Assembly (NCBI GenBank): GCA_034696485.1
Contig: JAQIWT010000517.1
Coordinates: 1-18,793, forward strand
Direction of reading: 5' to 3'
From: Isohypsibius dastychi
Lineage: Eukaryota; Tardigrada; Eutardigrada; Parachela; Isohypsibiidae
Length of the DNA stretch: 18,793 nucleotides
Below, in pieces: positions 1-7,151 of this stretch (the stretch's first letter is position 1; every line of letters starts with the position of its first letter). The translations under genes were made by a program, and so were the position numbers. The notes beneath the pieces were generated by a model. The model saw only the letters and a list, made by a program, of their open reading frames with translations. It searched no databases and was not told the origin of the DNA.

Positions 1-57
1 CTCTTATATTTTTTTATTGTTCGCAGATGAGAAAAATTGTCAGCTCGCACATAAACA

Positions 58-304
58 TTCGACGAGAACGCCGGAATAGTAGAAGACTATGGCTAAACTT
101 CATCGTCTCAATCCCACCGCGAATCTCCTCTCGACTCGGGGGACCTGTCTAACGAGCCGCGCTTCCAACAGTTCTTGCGACACGAACGTTTTCGCAAAAA
201 CATTTATGTCCCCGTCATATTCCGTGGTTTGTTTCTTGACATTGGTCAACTCTTGCTGTTTTTATTTAGATCTAGGGGTTCAACCCGGAGTATACAAGAA
301 GCAG
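58..304 (+). pseudogene. Unidentified coding-like remnant with one internal stop and a mini-intron
   Basis: In the frame whose codons begin at 28+3n, the + strand reads as plausible protein from about 58 (FDENAGIVEDYG), hits TAA at 94-96, then continues as SPLDSGDLSNEPRFQQFLRH to a GT at 227. A 43-bp candidate intron (227-269, ending tttatttag) joins it to a 35-nt piece (270-304, DLGVQPGVYKKQ) followed by a gtaaaa donor. The splice phases agree (one base left over, then two). I do not recognise the family. Further right (430-1030) all three + frames contain short protein-like runs, for example FVETYETAPVEVGYPVV near 480-545 and a basic RS-rich stretch near 780-1030, but none stays open together with the others. 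This looks like a decayed gene or the tail of a multi-exon gene that starts left of the window. Confidence is low. Confidence 0.3.
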
Positions 305-965
305 GTAAAAACTTGCTGTTTTCCAATAACGGACGCCGCGGAAAAACAGCAGAGTATTAGATTGTCACAGTTACCCGGCGGTCAGTCCTCCGCCTTCAAT
401 CAGTCCTTTTGTTATCTTGATTTCGAGTATTTCTCCTGTTGGCAGCAATTCATTCGATGAAGTGCTGACTAAACGCAGCATTCGTCGAGACTTACGAGAC
501 AGCGCCTGTCGAGGTGGGGTATCCCGTAGTAAATCTCAGATTGTAGGCGAGAGAAGATGTCAACAAACCAACTCTAGAACCCAGTCAAGAAAGTCCATTC
601 ATGCAATTCAAAAAACACATTCGCCAGACATCTTAAGAGACTCAGTGACAGTGATGCTCAGTTCCATAGGATGATGCTGAGGTTTTCTAACCAATCCAAC
701 TTTATTTCCTGTATTTATGCTGTTCAAGTTTTCGAAAACAAATACTACCAGGGTGACCGCAACATGTTAAAGGTTCAGAATATTGCAGTAGATCCTCCAG
801 CATCCACGCGGCATAACCGTCGATCATCGATTTCGCGACATCATCGTCGTGTGCAAAGTGATTCGTGTGGTCATCTTCGAATCAACGTTCGAATCAAGTT
901 GCTTCCATCCATCAAGCCATTTTCTCCCCAAAAATCGGTTCAAGAAAACGGAAAAATTCTGGCAG

Positions 966-1279
966 TCAAAAACAAAACAAAAAAAAGGAAAATGACAAAG
1001 TCCCACAAGCGCGTAGGCAGATGGTCGGCCTGATTCCCCTTCTAGCCATTTTGCACGCGATTCCAGTCAAACCCGTTTTACTGTAATCATCGCCGCTGTG
1101 TTCGATGGCATTTTCGTGGCTTGGCTTTTCCGAGTCTGAAATAGTTCAAAATATTATTCGTCATTTCGTTCATACTTGATCACGAATTAACCTTCGTTTC
1201 CTCGATGGTGGGTGGTAGCGAATGACACACCAGTTAGGGCGATGAAGCAGATGGCAACAAGAATCAGTTGTCGAAACAT
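966..1279 (-). CDS. Small secreted peptide, copy 1 (two exons)
   Basis: Exon 1 runs 1279-1192, and a 56-bp intron (1191-1136, gttaat...ttcag) joins exon 2 (1135 down to a TGA at 968-966). The 85-aa product begins MFRQLILVAICFIALTGVSF, a classic cleavable signal peptide, with cleavage probably after residue 21. A short His/Glu/Ser-rich region follows (HHRGNEDSEKPSHENAIEHS). The start is the first ATG after a TATA-like box, and the exon 1 sequence and start are shared with the paralogue at 2809. The last part (from about residue 45, ending in a Phe-rich tail) is doubtful: relative to copy 2 there is one extra base near 1086-1090, and the frame that matches copy 2 contains a TGA here. The true 3' end may therefore be spliced differently or decayed. 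The family is unknown. Secretion is inferred from the signal peptide alone. Confidence 0.55.
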
Positions 1280-1358
1280 TTTCGCTGATCTGAGAGGAAA
1301 GTTGGCTTTTTGAAGCAACAGAAGGCAGGAATACGAGAATTTGTTCGAGACTGCTGGA

Positions 1359-1419
1359 TCATATACGAGTTCAGTCAGAAATGGGGATTCCCAGAGAGGG
1401 CCGACCTAGCTGATTGGGA
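1359..1419 (-). promoter_or_regulatory. Core promoter of peptide copy 1
   Basis: Read on the minus strand, a CCAAT motif (1419-1411, CCCAATCA) is followed by a TATA-like TATATGA (1365-1359), 80 bp upstream of the ATG at 1279. The arrangement matches that of copy 2, but the TATA box is one base poorer. Confidence 0.5.
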
Positions 1420-1430
1420 TAACAATGAGG

Positions 1431-1485
1431 TCCGGGATCCCTCTAAGAAATCCCTGGGATATCCGGGATCCCTCTAAGGAATCCC
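1431..1485. repeat. Two-copy tandem repeat, 31-bp period
   Basis: The 24-mer beginning tccgggatccctctaag at 1431 recurs at 1462 with a single mismatch. It sits upstream of the unit 1 peptide promoter. The homologous place in unit 2 (near 2991) has only one degenerate copy. Confidence 0.8.
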
Positions 1486-1599
1486 CCCATCGTGTCTTCT
1501 TGTACCCACCCAGCTCCGAAGATCCGGTTCTGAGTCGGGGAAGTCAGTATGGGAGGCCTCCAAAAACGGATCACCAAATATCATGTCCCAGCCCCAGGT

Positions 1600-2411
1600 C
1601 GAGTGAGTTTTCATAATATCCCGAAAAGAATACACTGTACTGTCGGCAAATATATAAGAAAAGTATCCAGTGGGAACTATGGAATACACGTACAAGTATA
1701 ATTCGTCCTTTTATTCACTGAGGAAGTTTTAAATGTGAACAATTCATGAACAGAAATTAAATTAGAAATTAAGCTTAATTAAAATAAAATAACTACACAG
1801 CTACTTGAACGTTTTTTTCCGATGTTTTTGTTTCTTGTTCTAGATGAGAGTGATTGAATCCAGTTCAAATTCAAAGATATCCAAGAAGAAATCATAATGC
1901 TTGGTCAGTTTAGATGGGTTGATGAAATCTTGAATAATTGCGATTAAGTATGTTATTAGTTATCATGTTATTTGTTATGGTTAGTTATGTTACTTTATGT
2001 TATGTTTTAGGTGGTTTTATTGATTTCTAATTGAAAATCCCAATTGTTCCTCAATTAATTTATTGTTGAAAATTGTGATCAGATTTGTAGACAATCATTC
2101 AGTAATCATTATTACCTTAAATTTGGACAGTTACTTGAAAATTTTGTGGTAATGAAATGGAGCGGAATTTGGAGAAAATTTTAAATAACAGAAGATTGTT
2201 TCCTCGGAAAGAACCAGTGATGGCATTATGTACCGTTATTCAGGAAGTGAACCAGTATAGTACTCTTCCCAAAATCGCTGAATTTTGGAAAAATGTCAAT
2301 TCAATTTCCAAATGTCCATGGTGAATTTTATATTTCATGATAGTCATAAATTTGCTCCGCTAAGTAAATAAAGAATTGAATCCTTGTCACAAAAGATTGG
2401 AAACGTTTAGA
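1600..2411. other. AT-rich intergenic DNA between the two peptide genes
   Basis: I see no supportable gene here. The stretch is AT-rich, with low-complexity runs such as repeated gttatgtta-like words at 1950-2010. Confidence 0.6.
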
Positions 2412-2627
2412 TTATACGTGAAGGGCTTGATCGGATGTTGTGTTTTCTTCCTTCAGATCAAAACTGAAGGACTGAACGACCATCGCGCTTCTCACTCCAC
2501 TTTCAGTTACCACGCAGCTCAAGCGGCCATCGAGGATACTGTCCAGTTCTACGTTCCAGTTCTCACGTTCCCCTTTAGGCCAATTTGAACCCCATGTTTC
2601 AGGCGATTCCAGCCAAACCCGATTTAC

Positions 2628-2809
2628 TTAATTATCACCGCTGTGTTCGTGGCTTGGCTTTTCTAAGTCTAAAAAGTTTAAAATATTATTTGTCGTTTCA
2701 GGGTCGAACTTGATCATGATTTCTCACGTTTTGAGGGAGTGATGGAAGCGAATGACACACCGGTTAGGGCGACAAAGCAGATGGCAACAAAAATTAGTTG
2801 TCGAAACAT
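2628..2809 (-). CDS. Small secreted peptide, copy 2 (two exons)
   Basis: Exon 1 is 2809-2728, the intron is 2727-2669 (gtgaga...tttttag, 59 bp) and exon 2 is 2668-2628, ending in TAA. The predicted 40-aa precursor begins MFRQLIFVAICFVALTGVSF, nearly identical to copy 1 over the signal peptide, and continues SITPSKHLEKPSHEHSGDN. The intron position and phase (phase 1) match copy 1 and the intron sequences are clearly homologous, so this is a DNA-level duplication rather than a retrocopy. The mature peptide would be only about 19 residues. Beyond the TAA the same frame stays open for another 71 codons to 2412, and its first part resembles the shifted frame of copy 1, so the stop may be a recent break. 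The function is unknown. Confidence 0.5.
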
Positions 2810-2917
2810 TCTCGCCGAACTGAGAGGAGAGTTGGCTTTTTGAGGTAGTCGGAGGAATGCAAGTCGATCCACCGCAACAGAAGGCAGGAATACGAGAATG
2901 TGTCTGAGACTGCTGGG

Positions 2918-2978
2918 TTATATACCAGTTCAGTCCGAAATGAGTATTCCCAGAGAGGACCGACTTAGCTGATTGGGA
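2918..2978 (-). promoter_or_regulatory. Core promoter of peptide copy 2
   Basis: On the minus strand, CCAATC (2978-2970 region) lies upstream of a good TATA box, TATATAA (2924-2918), with the ATG at 2809. The predicted start site, about 30 bp downstream, falls near 2890. Conservation with 1359-1419 supports its reality. Confidence 0.6.
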
Positions 2979-3232
2979 GAACAATGAGATCCGGGAACCC
3001 TCTAACACATATCTGTGTTACTCACATCCCCTATCGTGTCTTCTTTCACCCACTCAGCTCCGAAGATCTGGTTCTGATTCGAGGAAGTCAGTGTGCGAGG
3101 CCTCCAAATATCATGTCAATCAACACATGTTTCATTAAAAGTTTTAGCGTGGTGCTGTTTTTCGGTCTGTTTTTTGCAGTTATAAGCCAGAGTTCATTTC
3201 AACTGCTAATTCAAGAACAGGAAACTCTGCAC

Positions 3233-5822
3233 TTAATAGCCATGTAATATATCAACATTAGTATATTCCGGCAGATGCGGGTAAAATCTCATTTGTTTCT
3301 TGAACTCATCAATATCCTGGATGATTTCAGCGTGCCCCCTGAAAACTTCTTCCGTCGGTGGAGCCGCTTCAGTTTTCCCCGGCATATCCATCGAGTCATT
3401 AGTTCCAGTCTCATCCAAGCAACCACTTTCTGCTGAGGAGTTCTCCACAAATTTACCATCTGCTCCATCCGCTCGGCGTTTTCGAGATTTACTCCGCTGA
3501 TCTTTCGGGACTGTCGGAACGGGTTGAGTTATGTGGATTGTCAGCTTTTTTCGTTTCATTCCTCCCGGAAGTCAATGTTCCTGAAGAGGTCAAATCCAGT
3601 TAAAATGAACTTTCAACTTCCAAAACAACTAAAATTCAATAATGCAAATTTAAACTATGGTTTCACAGTTTGAATCTACGGAATCTGAATGACAGAAGAG
3701 AATCCGGAAGATCCACTTGAAACTTTCATTCCCATCCGGGAACATACAGCTTCACAATTTATGATTACGAGGGCGAATTCCTATAGTGCCTGGTCGGAAA
3801 TAATGTGGCTGACCAAGAGGCAGCCTGTCCTAGCCGCAACATACAGAACCCGCTCTAGATTCCCAGTTTATATGAGTTCACAAGAATGTAATGTACAAAT
3901 GCTAACTAAAGTTTGAGCTGAAAATTCAAAAATTTGAATAATTAACAACGTAGTGCTTTGCTGCTTGACGAGCTTTTATCCCGTTAGATAGAACCACATC
4001 AATGGTTTGCTCCATAAGTGAAAATCATAAGAAATGTGTCCGAATCTTCGGAGACAGCCATTACAGAAATATCGGTAAAATATCAATCCACAACTTGCTA
4101 GTCTGTTTCATAATTGTCCTTGGCTTCTCCAGACGACGAACTGCCAAAGCTTCAACATGATTCTAAAATTCCCCCTCCGTCAGATCTTTAACAAACAAAT
4201 GAAAAATAAAACGAACCACATCATTCGAATTTGAATGGATTTTCCAAAACACAAAAAAGGAAGAACAACCTCCGCAATGTTCCATCATATTCGCTTGAAA
4301 AAATTTCAATTTTCGAAAATCGACAACAAATCGCAGTATTGTCGAATTAAAGAAACAAACATTTCTGGAGAATATTTTAACTAAAAGATGAATGACACTT
4401 TCGCTCAATTTCCTGAAGCAATGTTCATTTAGAGTGCCTATATGATCGGGAGATCGTTTAGACTGAACGACAACTTGCAACCCCAAACAACCGCTGACAT
4501 TTTCGACGGAACTGTATACGATATATCCTGGAAAAGCAGAGGTCAAAAAATCATGAAAAAACTTCGGGAGAGACAACGAGCAAAAATGGATATTCACCAA
4601 GTTGTTCTTTTGTCCGTAAAATATCGAAACAAGGCTCGTTAATAATCTGTTGATAGAGCTCCAACAGCATGTTTTGACGTTTGGCTTTGAAGGCACATTG
4701 ATAATAGCTGGTCACCGAGGAACTTTTATGGACAGTGTTGCTTTGATGGAATACCATTTTCTAACTTATACAAAATGTTTGTGAGGAATATTCGGAAAGA
4801 CGAGGTATCTGACTTACCTTTTCACAAATGGTGCGTTTCAAAAATCTTTTGAAAAAAAAGAAAAAAAAGAAACGAATAAATCGATTTTAGTGGAAGAGAT
4901 AATCAGAAATAGGTCAAGCTGCGTTTATGGAGCAAATTCCAAGCTTCCAACTATCCGGGCTTCTGACAGGGCTGGGGCGGAGTGCTATCAGATTTGACCA
5001 TGGATGAAAGAACGGACGTTGATGATGAGTAGCTCACATGTGCTGGCGCTTTAGGTCAGCACGACCAGGGCTGTCACAACAGTAAAATTCTCCGGAAGTA
5101 GAAATCTTATTATTGTTCAGCATGAAGCGAGTCTTAAGGCACTCTCCCGTACATTGGAGCTTTTGTGAGCAACAGAGCAAAACTACGTGATTTGCGTTTT
5201 TATTGTGACTGATGAGCTTTTGTCCGTCCTGATGATCGGTACAGAGGAACCACTACAAACAGACACATCTTTGTGATCAGCTTTCATAATCGCTTGAAAG
5301 CATCATATTCCTCGACGTGTAATCCACCGAGCAGTCACGTGATAGAGTTCGACAGTTGTCAACTCATGAAAAATCAAGTGTAAGTGTGCTGTACAGTATC
5401 AAAAGAGCGTTACCATAGTTTTACAGCGTTTGCTAAACTGAATGAGAATCTTCTTTTTCTTCCACCTATCTAAGTTGGATACTCGTACCCGAAGTGAACT
5501 GAGTGTTTTGTGCTGGTTAGACGAATCCTCTGGACTATATCTGACCCGTGAAATTGAAACTTTGAGCAATGTCTTCTGAAAAAAAAATAATTTCAAGTAT
5601 TTTAAATAGAATTATTCGTCTGTTAGAACATTTAAAGGGCATTGGTTATTTTTACGTTGAATTTGCAGCCTCAAATTCCTTAGATTCTACTGGAACCTTG
5701 TACGAGACATTTATCAGGAACTTCTTGCACGATTATTTTTGTTGGACAGTGCGTCGGCGTTTACCTGCATTTGGTTGTAGTCAATCAGCAAAAGGAAGGG
5801 TGCTCAGTGATCGTGGTAATGT
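3233..5822 (-). pseudogene. Insulin-degrading enzyme-like (peptidase M16A) pseudogene
   Basis: The minus strand matches the insulysin family in order, from upstream to downstream. A degenerate HEGPGSLL-like exon is at 5822-5765 (H-stop-APFLL, with good acceptor and donor). An exon from 5575 reads EDIAQSFNFTG and then stop-SRGFV-stop, corresponding to the family's F-x-F...RPRGY block. FIHGQI at about 5013-4991 corresponds to LLHGNI. Then come clear exons at 4760-4598 (NMLLELYQQIINEPCFDILR, then TKEQLG), 4527-4399 (YIVYSSVENVSGCLGLQVVV, then QS) and 4185 to about 4078 (NLTEGEF, TAG at 4165-4163, then NHVEALAVRRLEKP). The C-terminal exon 3559-3233 reads KRKKLTIHI at its start and EIIQDIDEFKKQMRFYPHLP near its end. 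GT-AG introns separate these blocks (4817-4761, 4597-4528, 4398-4186). The TAG stands where the family has Gln. Just upstream of 3559 the frame LFRNIDFREE must shift to enter KRKKLTI. The N-terminal HxxEH zinc motif was not found. Stops in several exons plus a frameshift indicate a dead gene. Confidence 0.8.
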
Positions 5823-6298
5823 CTGGAAACAAAATTTGATCAATGATGAATTTCATTGTTCATTATGGTACATTATATTATTTTTATAATATTATAGCAA
5901 ATTCCAAAAATACTGCGCACAATATTTGAAAAAATTTTAGTGTGCTAGGTAACGTGATGTGAAATTGTATTCAATTTAAGTTCAACAAAGTTCCAAACGT
6001 TTTCTTAAGACTTGTGATCCATACTACGGTAATGTTGATATTTTCACGCCTGATAGCTGATCACGCATACAACTAGTTCACGTTTAACGTTACGTGGTTT
6101 CGGTGTTTACCATGTAAAACAAGCATTAGAACTACCGGTCAAATTTTTTGATGAGCAACTAAACTGGTGAATTCTGATAATGATTATCATTATCAAGCCA
6201 AAAACAATTCGGTGTGATTATGTGCGAGCCAGATCTCTTCGAACGTTCTCAAATCTTCATTCTGATACGGAGCTGAACACGCGCATCCGGAACCTCGA
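5823..6298. other. Intergenic region upstream of a TATA promoter
   Basis: I find no gene here. The stretch is AT-rich and contains the GATA palindrome at 6175-6195. The M16 pseudogene may once have extended into it, but I see no further family motifs. Confidence 0.5.
6175..6195. promoter_or_regulatory. 21-bp GATA-type palindrome
   Basis: TGATAATGAT-T-ATCATTATCA is a perfect inverted repeat around one central base. It contains three overlapping TGATAA/TTATCA words, the core recognised by GATA zinc-finger factors. It lies about 105 bp upstream of the TATA box at 6300. A regulatory role is inferred. Confidence 0.4.
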
Positions 6299-6299
6299 G

Positions 6300-6307
6300 T
6301 ATATAAA
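6300..6307 (+). promoter_or_regulatory. TATA box, possibly for the HDAC transcript
   Basis: TATATAAA lies in a GC-richer context (ccggaacctcgag upstream). A start site about 30 bp on, near 6328-6335 (ggcactctcc), would give a leader running toward the foldback and the first visible HDAC exon at 7152. The first ATGs downstream (6364 and 6393) open only very short frames. The link to HDAC is positional only. Confidence 0.4.
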
Positions 6308-6598
6308 CTGATTAATCGGCACTCTCCAAACGTTGTACGGCAGCAAATTTGAGAACTACAAATGTATGATCAAAAATAAAACGATCCAACAATGCTGCAT
6401 ACTTGACAGTCTTCCGCCCTTCCGCTGCAGTGGCTGCTGCTCCCGGCTGTTGTGAATTTTGCTAGCTGGCTGCCATTGTGTCAACAACTGTGGCATCCCA
6501 AATCAACTGCTTCCCATTTCTCCAACAAAAAGTGGTCATCCCATCCGGATGATAAATACACCCTATGATAGACTCATCATGCTGTTTCATATGAGAGG

Positions 6599-7069
6599 TC
6601 TACCAGTAAACAACTGCAAGATTGCCACCATAGACCTAACACAGGGGTCCGCTCGGCAAGATTGCCACTAATTTTCCTCGTCGATTAATAAGACCAGCTC
6701 ATGTTTTCAGCTCGAAATATCATAGAACAACATGTCATGCTTGTTTACTAATTTTTGTGGACGGATTCGAGGTAAAACATGGTTTCTGTAAGCATTCGAA
6801 AAAGCGCTCTTGATTGAAAACTTGATTATTTTGACGAACCAATCAACTTTTCAATCAAAAGCATTTTTTCGAATGCCCACAGAAACCATGTTTTACCTCG
6901 AATCCGTCCACAAAAATTAATAAACAAGCATGACATGTTGCTCTACGATATTTTGAGCTGAAAACATGAGCTGGTCTTATTAATCGATGAGGAAAATTGG
7001 TGGCAATCTTGCCGAGCGGACCCCTATGTTAAGTCTATGGTGGCAATCTGGTAGTTGTTTACTGGTAGA
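6599..7069. mobile_element. 471-bp foldback element (MITE-like hairpin)
   Basis: The left arm 6599-6827 and right arm 6841-7069 are reverse complements over about 229 bp, with roughly 16 mismatches counted by eye, leaving a 13-base loop (6828-6840). The outer ends are tctaccagtaaacaact and its complement. Inside each arm the word gcaagattgccac (or a close variant) occurs twice. There is no coding capacity. No convincing target-site duplication is visible at the two edges. A foldback MITE or a locally made inverted duplication are the two options. If transcribed, it would form a long double-stranded RNA stem. Confidence 0.85.
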
Positions 7070-7151
7070 ATTTGCCCGAGTGCTAATTAATTAACCTCCA
7101 GTGCTAAAACCCCATCAGTGCTGCGTTCAATTAACGTTGGTTTACTTTCAG

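Larger units (their letters stand above)
1050..1590. repeat. Segmental duplication, unit 1
   Basis: This block aligns with 2600-3117 by eye across the whole peptide gene, its intron and roughly 300 bp of upstream sequence. It starts near the shared cgattccag(t/c)caaacccg and ends near gaggcctccaaa...atcatgtc. It is interrupted by small indels, the largest being about 40 bp present only in unit 2 near 2845-2880. The duplication therefore carried the promoter with the gene. Confidence 0.8.
2600..3117. repeat. Segmental duplication, unit 2
   Basis: This is the partner of 1050-1590, in the same orientation and about 1.5 kb away. Shared landmarks are the tgattggga CCAAT motif (minus strand), the TATA region, the aaggcaggaatacgagaa leader and the peptide exon 1. 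Unit 2 lacks the 31-bp internal repeat that unit 1 has at 1431-1485. Confidence 0.8.

Noticed and set aside
2376-2588. + ORF containing YHAAQAAIEDTVQFYVPVL
   Set aside because: It is protein-like after an acceptor-like ccttcag, but overlaps the minus-strand extension of peptide copy 2 and has no partner exon; it cannot be supported.
3689-3916. 75-codon + ORF starting with a real ATG
   Set aside because: It lies in the gap between two M16 pseudogene blocks, with no domain, signal or splice context.
4442-4642. 66-codon + ORF
   Set aside because: It is antisense to clear M16 peptidase exons and shows no independent protein character.
5569-5889. 106-codon + ORF
   Set aside because: It overlaps in antisense two decayed M16 exons with proper minus-strand splice sites; the minus reading explains the sequence better.
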